This document shows positions 26,160-33,978 of a stretch of 51,586 nt of DNA, one piece after another; the first letter of the stretch is position 1; the number at the start of each line of letters is the position of its first letter. The notes below the pieces were generated by a model. It worked only from the letters and a program-made list of their open reading frames with translations. It was not told where the DNA came from and ran no database searches. The translations under genes and the position numbers were made by a program. Origin of the DNA: Hyphomicrobiales bacterium (lineage in GTDB: Bacteria; Pseudomonadota; Alphaproteobacteria; Rhizobiales; Beijerinckiaceae); the NCBI GenBank assembly GCA_947455725.1, contig CANGPL010000017.1, positions 1-51,586 of the forward strand, written 5' to 3'.

Positions 26160-27113
26160 CTACGCCCGTCCAGCGCGCTCCCATACCAAGATCGCAGCGG
26201 CCAAATCCTCAATAGCGGCGCCAACCGACTTAAACATCGTGATTTCCTGCGGGCTGGCCCTCCCACGATGTTTCCCACGCGTTAAATCGTATAAATCCGC
26301 TTTGATATCGCTCTCTTTGATCACGCCTGCCGCAAGAGGTTGGGCGTAATCGCCCCCTTCTTTCAAAGCCCCGCCGCGCGTATCGCAGAACAGGCTGGCG
26401 CGTTTAACCGCTTCGTCATCGGTTTCCCGCATCGAGGGTTTGAATGCTCCGACGCAATCAAGATGCGCGCCTGCTTTCAACCATTCGCCCCGGATTAACG
26501 GCTCGCTCGAAAGCGTTGCCGTTGAGATCAGATCGGCTTCTCGTACTGCCGCTTCCAGATCCTTGACCGCGCGAACAGGGTAGCCCTCTTGCCGCAACTC
26601 GGCGGCCACCACTTCGGCGCGTTCGGGGCGATGGTTCCAAAGCGCCACCTCTTTGATCGGGCTTGTCGCGCAATGGGCTTTGATGAAGAAGGGCGCTAAG
26701 GCACCGGCCCCCACCATCACCATTTTCGAGGCATCGGGACGGGCGCAATAGCGCGCTGCGAGCGCTGAGGCTGCCGCCGTCCGCCAAACGGTGAGCCGCG
26801 CGCCATCCATGGCCGAGAGCGGTTCACCGGTCGCGCCATCGAGCAAAAGATAGGTGCCCATCACGGCTGGAAGATGCTTGGCGCCATTCGCCGGATAGAC
26901 GGTGACGATCTTTGTGCCCACATATGGCGATTGAGCGTCTGGCCCCGTCCAGGCTGGCATCAAAAGCAGCGTTGCATCGGCATCTGGCCGCTCGATTTCG
27001 TGATGATGCCGGACGGGAGCCACAATTTCCGCCCGAAAAGCCGCACCAAGCGCATCGGCGAGCAATACCGGATCCAATGCCGCATCAATATCTGCCGCCG
27101 ATAGAATTTTCAT
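26160..27113 (-). CDS. Ornithine cyclodeaminase/mu-crystallin family protein, possible delta1-pyrroline-2-carboxylate reductase
   Basis: A 317-residue NAD(P)-binding protein. Family marks are the N-terminal MKILSAADIDAAL, PYVGTKIVTVYPAN, LLLDGATGEPLSAMDGARLTVWRTAAASALA, the Rossmann loop MVMVGAGALAPFF and the end KSVGAAIEDLAAA. Members include ornithine cyclodeaminase and the LhpI-type reductase that turns delta1-pyrroline-2-carboxylate into L-proline. The second is favoured by a trans-3-hydroxyproline dehydratase 4 kb away, which makes that substrate; this is inference. The start at 27113 has AGGGA upstream; an ATG two codons earlier is less well spaced. Confidence 0.85.
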   Translation of the reverse strand: MKILSAADIDAALDPVLLADALGAAFRAEIVAPVRHHHEIERPDADATLLLMPAWTGPDAQSPYVGTKIVTVYPANGAKHLPAVMGTYLLLDGATGEPLSAMDGARLTVWRTAAASALAARYCARPDASKMVMVGAGALAPFFIKAHCATSPIKEVALWNHRPERAEVVAAELRQEGYPVRAVKDLEAAVREADLISTATLSSEPLIRGEWLKAGAHLDCVGAFKPSMRETDDEAVKRASLFCDTRGGALKEGGDYAQPLAAGVIKESDIKADLYDLTRGKHRGRASPQEITMFKSVGAAIEDLAAAILVWERAGRA

Positions 27114-27134
27114 GATCATCCCTATTTTAATCGC

Positions 27135-27470
27135 CTAGCCAACCAAGGTGGTTGGGGGCAGCGGTCGCACCTCTTGTGGGCGATGGAACTCGTCCGCCTG
27201 ACGTCGTTGCAGCTCGATTGTTCGAAGATGCATTTTTACGGCTCGCCGATGCCGGCCTTGCGAGAACCACATGGCTATCCCGCCCACCCCTATACCGAGG
27301 ATGATACCGATAAAAATCGGCAAAAACAGCGGGACATTAAAAGAGAGAGGCGGGTCGATCAGTTCAAACGGATCAAGCCGGAGCGCAACATAGGCGCGGT
27401 TAGCTAATGCAAAGCTTATTAAAACCACCGCTACGGGAACCAGAACCACCGCCCGTAGCCATGCTTTCAT
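27135..27470 (-). CDS. LapA/DUF1049-family membrane protein
   Basis: A 111-residue inner-membrane protein with two helices (LRAVVLVPVAVVLISFALANR and VPLFLPIFIGIILGIGVGGIAMWF) and a basic cytosolic tail (SQGRHRRAVKMHLRTIELQRRQ). This is the layout of LapA-domain proteins; the E. coli LapA works with LapB in lipopolysaccharide assembly control. It sits 21 bases after ihfB, a pairing seen in many proteobacteria. Confidence 0.85.
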   Translation of the reverse strand: MKAWLRAVVLVPVAVVLISFALANRAYVALRLDPFELIDPPLSFNVPLFLPIFIGIILGIGVGGIAMWFSQGRHRRAVKMHLRTIELQRRQADEFHRPQEVRPLPPTTLVG

Positions 27471-27491
27471 GATACCCTCTTCGCCTTTTCG

Positions 27492-27785
27492 TTAGGCGCG
27501 TGGCGCTTCCATGTTCAAACGGAAGCGCATTTCTTTGCCCGCTTTGAACACGGGCACGACTTTCTCGGCAACCGAGACATGTTCGCCGGTGCGCGGATTG
27601 CGCCCTAAACGCGCATCGCGCTTTTTCACCGAAAAGGCCCCAAAGCCGCGAATTTCGACCCGATCCCCGCGAGCCAGCGCATCAACGATTTCATCGAGGA
27701 TCGCATTCACGACATTTTCCGCGTCACGTTGATAAAGTTCCGGATATTGATCCGCAATTTTTTGAACAAGTTCTGACTTAATCAT
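27492..27785 (-). CDS. ihfB: Integration host factor beta subunit
   Basis: A 97-residue HU/IHF-fold DNA-bending protein. It starts [11 protein letters not shown] and has the DNA-binding arm [34 protein letters not shown], including the conserved Pro that intercalates into DNA. Beta assignment rests on the N-terminal MIKSELV and the sppA-ihfB-lapA context. The start at 27785 follows an AGAAGCAGA; the frame extending to 27827 adds non-family residues. Confidence 0.93.
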   Translation of the reverse strand: MIKSELVQKIADQYPELYQRDAENVVNAILDEIVDALARGDRVEIRGFGAFSVKKRDARLGRNPRTGEHVSVAEKVVPVFKAGKEMRFRLNMEAPRA

Positions 27786-27852
27786 TCTGCTTCTTCTATC
27801 TTCAAACGATGACGGAGGATTTAGCACCCTATGTCCTTATAGAGCCTGGATC

Positions 27853-28803
27853 TTAAGGGTGCCAGAGGACTAACATACCGTCAAGCACATGCGCTTGGGA
27901 TGTCTCGCCAAGTTGCTCTAAAACCGAAGCAATTTTTTCAAATCCCGCCATTTTGAGAACCGAGGCCGCGCTTTCCGCAAAGCCCCATCGTTCCGCTAAC
28001 CCATGCGACCGCCATTCGCGGACCGGTAAGCCTTTTGGCAGGCCGCGTTCTTTCTCAAGCCACGTAATCGCTTGGTCTTCAGAACCCATTTCATCAACGA
28101 GCTTCAAGCCAACGCCTTGCTTGCCGGTAAATACCCGTCCGTCAGTTACCTCTGCCAATTGCGCCTCGTCCATTTGGCGACGATCTTTGACGAGGCCTTT
28201 AAACCATTCGAAATTGGCGTTGACCAAAGCCGCAATAGCGGCGCGGGATTCAGGTGTGGCCGATTCAATGGGGCTTGGAGCCGCCTTCAAAGGCGAGGAT
28301 TTGATCGATTCAACCTTAACACCAATCATATCCAACATGCGCACAACGTCAGGATATTGAAACAAAACACCAATCGAGCCCACGATAGAGGTTTCCCGGG
28401 CAATGATATGATCGGTACCCAGAGCGGCGATATAACCGCCCGAGGCGGCCATGCCATCCACCACTGTTACCGTTGGTTTCTTGGCAGAGAGTTTTCTGAG
28501 CGCATCATAAAGCGCTTCCGAGCCCGTAACCGTGCCGCCCGGGCTTTCAATCACAATCAGAGCCGCCTTGGCGTTACTCTCTTGCACATCATGGATCAGC
28601 TTAATCGTGGCATCATCGCCCGTGATGACACCGGCAATTTTCAATTTCGCGATATGCGCCATGCGGCGTTCAAGTTGTGGTCCACCGGACGCATAAAATC
28701 CGCCACCTAAAATGACAGCCAACGCAATAAGGAATGTCAAAGCCCGCCAAAACGTTACGCGACGGCTTAATTTACGCCGTTCGACCAAATATTCGCGTTC
28801 CAT
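27853..28803 (-). CDS. sppA: Signal peptide peptidase SppA (short form)
   Basis: A 316-residue membrane-anchored serine protease that degrades cleaved signal peptides. One N-terminal helix (VTFWRALTFLIALAVILGGGFY) is followed by the crotonase-like protease domain: VIESPGGTVTGSEALYDAL, VVDGMAASGGYIAALGTDHIIARETSIVGSIGVL (nucleophile Ser in ASGG), and the Lys general base in the SIKSSPLKAAPSP segment. The size is that of single-domain SppA. It heads the minus-strand run sppA-ihfB-lapA. Confidence 0.92.
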   Translation of the reverse strand: MEREYLVERRKLSRRVTFWRALTFLIALAVILGGGFYASGGPQLERRMAHIAKLKIAGVITGDDATIKLIHDVQESNAKAALIVIESPGGTVTGSEALYDALRKLSAKKPTVTVVDGMAASGGYIAALGTDHIIARETSIVGSIGVLFQYPDVVRMLDMIGVKVESIKSSPLKAAPSPIESATPESRAAIAALVNANFEWFKGLVKDRRQMDEAQLAEVTDGRVFTGKQGVGLKLVDEMGSEDQAITWLEKERGLPKGLPVREWRSHGLAERWGFAESAASVLKMAGFEKIASVLEQLGETSQAHVLDGMLVLWHP

Positions 28804-28855
28804 CGCTGTTTTCCTTCAAGCCGTGCGCTTTAATTCAAAGCTTTCCTACTCTCAT

Positions 28856-28874
28856 GTGTTGCCTTGGGCAACAC
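28856..28874. repeat. Inverted repeat in the sppA-ridA divergent gap
   Basis: GTGTTGCC and GGCAACAC form a perfect 8-bp inverted repeat with a TTG loop. No T-run follows on either strand, so it is more likely an operator or leader hairpin than a terminator. No regulator can be assigned. Confidence 0.4.
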
Positions 28875-28969
28875 CCGCCGGGTTGCGTATAGGCGTAAGG
28901 CAAGCTAGGGCATTTGCCGTGCGCGCTTCGATCGGTCGGGGTGGCGCGAAGCAACAAAGGAAATTATCC

Positions 28970-29320
28970 ATGACGATTACACGCATTGGCGCGGGTCCCC
29001 GCATGAGCAAGGCCGTTATTCACGGCAATACTGTTTATCTCGCAGGCCAAGTGGCAGATGCTGCCAAAGGCAAGAGCGTTGGCGAACAGACCAAAGATAT
29101 TCTTCAGCAGATCGACGCCATTCTTGCCGAAGCGGGTACGGACAAGACCAAGATCTTGTCGACCAATATCTGGCTCGCCGACATTTCAACCTTCGCTGAA
29201 ATGAATGCCGAATGGGATGCGTGGATTGTTCCCGGTTCAACGCCAGCGCGCGCAACGGTGGAATCAAAGCTTGCTGCACCCATCTACACCGTTGAAATCA
29301 TGATGACGGTTGCCCGTTGA
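28970..29320 (+). CDS. RidA-family (YjgF/UK114) protein
   Basis: A 116-residue trimeric RidA-superfamily protein. It shows MSKAVIHGNTVYLAGQVAD, QTKDILQQIDAILAEAGTDKTKILSTNIWLADI and a C-terminal PARATVESKLAAPIYTVEI. The conserved Arg of enamine/imine deaminases (the R in PARATV) is present, but the end differs from archetypal RidA, suggesting a Rid2-like subfamily. AAAGGA precedes the ATG at 28970; the longer open frame to 28712 is sppA antisense. It lies 10 bases before folC. Confidence 0.88.
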   Translation: MTITRIGAGPRMSKAVIHGNTVYLAGQVADAAKGKSVGEQTKDILQQIDAILAEAGTDKTKILSTNIWLADISTFAEMNAEWDAWIVPGSTPARATVESKLAAPIYTVEIMMTVAR

Positions 29321-29330
29321 GTGATATGGG

Positions 29331-30653
29331 ATGAATGCATCCGATCTTTTGATGGAGCGCTTTTTAGCGCTCCATCCTAAACTCATTGATTTGTCGCTTG
29401 GACGTCTCACACGTTTATTGGAGGCGTTAGGCAATCCGCATCTGCGATTGCCGCCTGTCATTCATGTCGCAGGCACCAATGGCAAAGGCTCGACCGTTGC
29501 CTTTATGCGCTCGATTTTAGAAGCCGCTGGCCTTTCGGTTCACGTCTACACCTCGCCCCATCTTGTTCGCTTCTATGAGCGTATCCGCTTAGGGCAAAAA
29601 GGTGGCGGCAAGCTTGTTTCTGAAGAACGCCTCGTTGATGCTTTTGAACGTTGCGAGGCTGCTAATCAAGGCGAAGCCATTACGGTCTTTGAAATGACAA
29701 CGGCGGCAGCCTTTCTACTTTTTTCTGAACATCCTGCTGATGTGCTCTTGTTGGAAGTTGGCTTAGGCGGCGAGTTTGATGCGACCAATGTTATCAATAC
29801 GGCGTTAGCAACCGTCGTGACCCCCGTCTCAATGGATCATTCCGAATATTTAGGCGACACGCTTGCGCTAATTGCGAAAGCCAAAGCGGGAATTTTTAAA
29901 CGCGGCATTCCTGCCATTATCGCGCAGCAAGAACATCCTGAAGCCGAAGCAGTCCTTGAGCGGCAAGCAGCGAGGGTAGGCGCCAAGATCATTGCAAGCG
30001 GCCAACAATTTCAAGCCTATGAGGAAGAGGGACGCCTGATCTTCCAAGACGAAGCGGGCTTGCTTGATTTGCCCTTGCCGCGCTTGCCCGGAAAGCACCA
30101 GCTCTTAAACGCCGGTACCGCAATAGCAGCTCTACGCGCTGCGGGTTTCAGCCACTTACCCATGAGCGCTTTTGAGCAGGGCGTCGCCAATGCGACCTGG
30201 CCTGCACGGCTGCAGAATCTCCGCCACGGCGCGCTCGTTGATCTTATTCCCGAGGGTGCAGAATTATGGCTCGATGGTGGTCATAATCCCGATGGTGGCA
30301 AGGTGCTGGCCGCTGCCATGCAGGATTTCCAGCGCCGTCAGCCGCGTCCTTTGGTGATGATTGTTGGCATGTTGGCAACCAAAGATTCATCCGCCTTTTT
30401 GCAGGCCTTTAGCGGCTTGGCGGCTGAAGTGATTGCCGTTCCTATTCCAAGCCAAAAAGTCGCACGCTCGCCTGATGAAGTTGCCGCCATGGCCAAAGCA
30501 GCAGGACTTAATGCAGCGATATCCGATGGGTTTATTGCAGCGATCCGTACAATCGCAGCACGGCAGTGGCCCGTTGCCCCGCGAATTTTAATGACGGGCT
30601 CTCTTTATCTCGCGGGAGAAATTCTCTCCGCCAATGGAACGCCGCCGGACTAA
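29331..30653 (+). CDS. folC: Bifunctional folylpolyglutamate/dihydrofolate synthase
   Basis: A 440-residue Mur-ligase-family enzyme that adds glutamate to dihydropteroate and folates. It has HVAGTNGKGSTVAFM (P-loop), VYTSPHLVRFYERI (omega-loop region), VGLGGEFDATNVI, SMDHSEYLGDTL and WLDGGHNPDGG. The length is normal. Its last four bases overlap the end of the convergent secreted-protein gene. In many Rhizobiales folC directly follows accD; here it has moved to the other strand. Confidence 0.95.
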   Translation: MNASDLLMERFLALHPKLIDLSLGRLTRLLEALGNPHLRLPPVIHVAGTNGKGSTVAFMRSILEAAGLSVHVYTSPHLVRFYERIRLGQKGGGKLVSEERLVDAFERCEAANQGEAITVFEMTTAAAFLLFSEHPADVLLLEVGLGGEFDATNVINTALATVVTPVSMDHSEYLGDTLALIAKAKAGIFKRGIPAIIAQQEHPEAEAVLERQAARVGAKIIASGQQFQAYEEEGRLIFQDEAGLLDLPLPRLPGKHQLLNAGTAIAALRAAGFSHLPMSAFEQGVANATWPARLQNLRHGALVDLIPEGAELWLDGGHNPDGGKVLAAAMQDFQRRQPRPLVMIVGMLATKDSSAFLQAFSGLAAEVIAVPIPSQKVARSPDEVAAMAKAAGLNAAISDGFIAAIRTIAARQWPVAPRILMTGSLYLAGEILSANGTPPD

Positions 30654-30994
30654 CTTGTTAATTCGCAGCGTTTCCAATGTTCCGGTTCTGACGGTGCCGA
30701 GCCGTCGGATGAGGCGATGACAGAGACCATCAGCATTTCGCCCATCAAGCGTAACAGCATCACGCGTCCGGCATCGGCATCCGGCATGGGAATCGTGAAG
30801 CTAAACCGATGGCGCGAGTAATCGCCGGTGATATGCCGCCCGCCGGGTAGAAGTGCATCTGGTCCCGTAATCGTCATTTGGCGATGATCACGCTCCGAGC
30901 ACCAAGTGCCGTCAATGGAATCGGCAAAGGCACAGCTACTGCTTAAAAGCATGGCGCAAACCATAAGCCCAACAAAACGGAAGGCGTTCGACAT
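30650..30994 (-). CDS. Small secreted hypothetical protein
   Basis: A 114-residue protein with a signal peptide (VGLMVCAMLLSSSCAFA, likely cleavage before DS). The mature part has two cysteines (GTWCSERDH near the start, HWKRCELTS at the end) that could form a disulfide, and a small beta-rich body (HITGDYSRHRFSFTIPM). It resembles short periplasmic proteins annotated only as hypothetical in Rhizobiales; I cannot assign a function. GGAGGGG upstream fixes the start at 30994. It is convergent with folC, with a four-base overlap. Confidence 0.65.
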   Translation of the reverse strand: MSNAFRFVGLMVCAMLLSSSCAFADSIDGTWCSERDHRQMTITGPDALLPGGRHITGDYSRHRFSFTIPMPDADAGRVMLLRLMGEMLMVSVIASSDGSAPSEPEHWKRCELTS

Positions 30995-31079
30995 GGACCC
31001 CTCCATCCATCAAGATCGGTTCAAATAGCGTAGCGAGCTTGAATCCTGGACAAGCTTCCCTCACACTTAGATACAGAAA

Positions 31080-31085
31080 TATAGT
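31080..31085 (+). promoter_or_regulatory. Possible -10 box of the hydroxyproline dehydratase gene
   Basis: TATAGT matches the sigma-70 -10 at 5 of 6 positions, 21 bases before the ATG. The -35 candidate (TTCCCT, 31056-31061, 18-base spacer) is poor. It overlaps short inverted arms ATAC and GTAT (31071-31087), a possible regulator site. Confidence 0.3.
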
Positions 31086-31106
31086 ATGGTTTAAAAGGCG
31101 CATCTC

Positions 31107-32132
31107 ATGACAGTGACAAGACTAGGCTACACGGACATGCACACGGCAGGCGAGCCTGTTCGTATTGTCACAAAAGGTTACCCGGCTTTGAAGGGCCCCA
31201 CGATTCTTGATCGTCGGCGTGATGCCAAAGAAAATCATGATCATTTGCGCCAAGCGATGAATTATGAACCCCGTGGCCATGCGGGCATGTATGGCGTTAT
31301 CCCCGTCGAGCCTTCGCACCCCGAAGCGGTAATGGGTGTCTTGTTCACCCATCACGAAGGTTATTCTACAATGTGTGGCCATGCGACGATCGCTATCGGG
31401 CGATGGGTTGTTGATCAAGGCTTGGTGCCTAAAGCCGAGCCTATCACACGGTTTGCGATTGAAGCGCCCTGTGGCTTGTTGAGATTGGCCTGCACGCTTG
31501 AAAAGGGTGAAGTAACCCATGTCAGCTTTGAGAGCGTTGCGGCCTTTCCTTTCGCGCGGGATTTAAATGTTCATGTGCCGGGCTTTGGTCCCATTGTTAC
31601 GGATATTTCTTATGGCGGTGCGTTTTATTGCATTCTTCCATCGTCCCGCTTCGGGCTCGACTTTTTTAAAACGCCAGTTGAAGAGCTTGTCGCAGCAGCA
31701 GGCGCACTCACCGATGAAGTAAGAGCGAATATTCTACTCACCCACCCCGATGCTGCTGACCTTGGCTTTCTCTATGGCACTATCTTGACCGATGATGCCG
31801 CCATTCATGAAGAAAGTTGGAACCTATGCGTTTTTGCCGAACGGCAAATTGACCGTAGCCCTACAGGCTCAGGTGTTACGGCACGCATGGCGCTTGATCA
31901 TGCGAAAGGATTGATCAAGCCTGATGTCACTCGACGGTTTAGAGGGATATCCGGTGAACCTTTCACGGGAAAAGTAAAAGGCCCCATTGACTATGCCGTA
32001 TCAGACGCTGTGACCATTGAGGTTGGTGGTCAAGGTTATTATGCGGGTGAGGGTGAGTTTATCGTTGAGGCGAATGACCCCTTACGGTGGGGCTTTGAGT
32101 TGGCTAAAACATTTGGCGATGTCGCGAAGTAA
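31107..32132 (+). CDS. trans-3-hydroxy-L-proline dehydratase (proline racemase family)
   Basis: A 341-residue proline-racemase-fold enzyme. The first catalytic Cys is Cys90 (STMCGHATIAIG). The second catalytic position, Cys in racemases and 4-hydroxyproline epimerases (SPCGTG), is Thr253 here (DRSPTGSG). Cys/Thr is the diagnostic pair of trans-3-hydroxy-L-proline dehydratases, which yield delta1-pyrroline-2-carboxylate. It probably serves catabolism of collagen-type or peptide-derived hydroxyproline. The ion transporter gene follows after 32 bases, suggesting cotranscription. Family is certain; the dehydratase subtype rests on the Thr. Confidence 0.9.
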   Translation: MTVTRLGYTDMHTAGEPVRIVTKGYPALKGPTILDRRRDAKENHDHLRQAMNYEPRGHAGMYGVIPVEPSHPEAVMGVLFTHHEGYSTMCGHATIAIGRWVVDQGLVPKAEPITRFAIEAPCGLLRLACTLEKGEVTHVSFESVAAFPFARDLNVHVPGFGPIVTDISYGGAFYCILPSSRFGLDFFKTPVEELVAAAGALTDEVRANILLTHPDAADLGFLYGTILTDDAAIHEESWNLCVFAERQIDRSPTGSGVTARMALDHAKGLIKPDVTRRFRGISGEPFTGKVKGPIDYAVSDAVTIEVGGQGYYAGEGEFIVEANDPLRWGFELAKTFGDVAK

Positions 32133-32164
32133 AAATGACGATCACAAAAAGGGGAGGCCATCTT

Positions 32165-33574
32165 ATGGACCTTTGTCGAAAGATCCTTAAGAGTTTGAGT
32201 ATTGTCATTGTTTCTTCAACATCAGCCTTCGCTTCCGACGGAATGAATGGCGCAGCGTTTGGCCCAATATGGGCCTTACCTTTTATTGGTCTTCTTATTT
32301 CCATCGCCTTATTACCGTTGATCAGCCATCATGTGTGGGAGCAGCACCAAGGCAAAATTGCTTTGCTATGGTCAGTGCTCTTACTTTTGCCACTCTTACT
32401 GGTGACGGGTAGTGTCGAAACACTTACGGCGCTCGTGCACACGGCCTTTCTCGACTACATCCCCTTTATCCTGATGTTGCTGGCTCTCTTTACAACGGCC
32501 GGTGGGATTGTCGTTCGCGGAAATTTGCACGGTTCACCTGCAACCAATGCGCTTCTTCTGGTATTAGGATCAATCCTCGCAAGCCTTATCGGAACGACGG
32601 GCGCTTCGATGGTTTTAATCAGGCCGCTTATTCGTGCGAATGATAACCGCAAGCATAATGTTCACGTCGTTATCTTCTTTATATTTCTTGTCTCAAACAT
32701 CGGCGGTTCACTCACACCCCTTGGTGATCCACCTTTATTTTTAGGCTTCCTAAAAGGTGTAAGTTTTTTTTGGACAACAACCTATTTATATCGGGAAACA
32801 CTTTTCGTCGCAGGCCTTGTTCTCGCGCTCTTTATCGCTTTGGATTTTTATCTCTATCGTAAAGAAGGTGTCACGCGAGATCCGACGCCTGACTCACCAA
32901 TTCGGATCAGCGGGCTGATTAATCTCGTTCTTATTGCTTGTATCATTGCAGCCGTGTTGATGAGCGCTTCTTGGAAGCCCGGTACGCTCGTTACCATTTC
33001 GGGCATTCCTCTTGAAGGGCAAAATATTACGCGTGATGCCGTGATGATTCTTGTCACCTTTGCCTCGTTGAGGCTCACGAAGGCAAGTGATCGTATTCAG
33101 AACGGATTTAATTGGGGTCCCATCCTTGAGGTTGCTAAATTATTTGCGGGTATTTTTGTGACGATGATTCCCGTCATCGCGATGTTAAAGGCCGGTGAAC
33201 ACGGCGCCTTTGCGCCGCTCGTTGCATTGGTCAGCCATGCCGATGGAACACCCAACACGCCTGCCTATTTTTGGCTAACGGGCATATTGTCATCGTTTCT
33301 CGATAACGCGCCCACCTATCTCGTCTTCTTCGAGCTAGCAGGTGGTGATGCGCAGCATCTGATGACGGAAGGAGCGCTGACCTTAGCAGCGATTTCAGCA
33401 GGAGCGGTATTTATGGGGGCTAATACCTATATTGGTAATGCACCTAACTTCATGGTCTATGCGATTGCAAAAGACCGCGGCATTAAAATGCCAAGCTTCT
33501 TTGGTTATATGATATGGTCGGGAACGATATTGATCCCGACCTATCTCATCGCAACGCTTATCTTCTTCTCGTAA
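32165..33574 (+). CDS. NhaD/CitM-like ion transporter
   Basis: A 469-residue inner-membrane protein of the ion transporter (IT) superfamily with about 12 helices. Family stretches are IGGSLTPLGDPPLFLGFLKGV, with the paired GDPP/hairpin motif, and SSFLDNAPTYLVFFELAG in the second half. This is the layout of NhaD-type Na+/H+ antiporters; related members carry citrate or other carboxylates. GGGGAGG lies 6-7 bases before ATG 32165, so the ATG at 32135 is rejected. It directly follows the hydroxyproline dehydratase gene, leaving a carboxylate or amino-acid substrate possible. Seven bases separate its stop from convergent trxA. Confidence 0.83.
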   Translation: MDLCRKILKSLSIVIVSSTSAFASDGMNGAAFGPIWALPFIGLLISIALLPLISHHVWEQHQGKIALLWSVLLLLPLLLVTGSVETLTALVHTAFLDYIPFILMLLALFTTAGGIVVRGNLHGSPATNALLLVLGSILASLIGTTGASMVLIRPLIRANDNRKHNVHVVIFFIFLVSNIGGSLTPLGDPPLFLGFLKGVSFFWTTTYLYRETLFVAGLVLALFIALDFYLYRKEGVTRDPTPDSPIRISGLINLVLIACIIAAVLMSASWKPGTLVTISGIPLEGQNITRDAVMILVTFASLRLTKASDRIQNGFNWGPILEVAKLFAGIFVTMIPVIAMLKAGEHGAFAPLVALVSHADGTPNTPAYFWLTGILSSFLDNAPTYLVFFELAGGDAQHLMTEGALTLAAISAGAVFMGANTYIGNAPNFMVYAIAKDRGIKMPSFFGYMIWSGTILIPTYLIATLIFFS

Positions 33575-33581
33575 CGCCTGA

Positions 33582-33899
33582 TCAGACGGAAGAAGAAATC
33601 CACTTCGAAAGATCATTCTTCGAAGCAGCGCCAACCTTTTGGGCTGCCAATGCACCGCCCTTGAAGATCATCAAGGTAGGGATCGAGCGAATACCATATT
33701 GAGCCGCGATGCCGGGGTTCTCATCGACATTGAGCTTCACGATTTTAACCTTGCCTGCCATCTCCTTCGAGATGTCTTCAAGGGCAGGGGCGATCATGCG
33801 GCATGGGCCGCACCATTCGGCCCAGAAGTCTACAACCACAGGTTCTGCGGATTTAAGTACATCAGCATCAAAGCTGGAATCGGTAACGGCGGCGGTCAT
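33582..33899 (-). CDS. trxA: Thioredoxin
   Basis: A 105-residue thioredoxin with the active site Cys30-Gly-Pro-Cys33 in [15 protein letters not shown], the buried Asp24, cis-Pro in the [14 protein letters not shown] loop and the usual end. It is a general cytoplasmic disulfide reductant. It lies 79 bases after addA, in the order addB-addA-trxA common in Rhizobiales. Confidence 0.96.
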   Translation of the reverse strand: MTAAVTDSSFDADVLKSAEPVVVDFWAEWCGPCRMIAPALEDISKEMAGKVKIVKLNVDENPGIAAQYGIRSIPTLMIFKGGALAAQKVGAASKNDLSKWISSSV

Positions 33900-33978
33900 G
33901 TTTTGTCCTCTCGGCCCAGAATCGGGCGCTTCGCCGTGAACCTATGAACGAGGGGGCGGATCGTCAAGGGAACATCTA

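Noticed and set aside
28712..28969. N-terminal extension of the RidA-family protein
   Set aside because: It includes sppA antisense sequence and the divergent gap; AAAGGA before 28970 and the family length fix the start.
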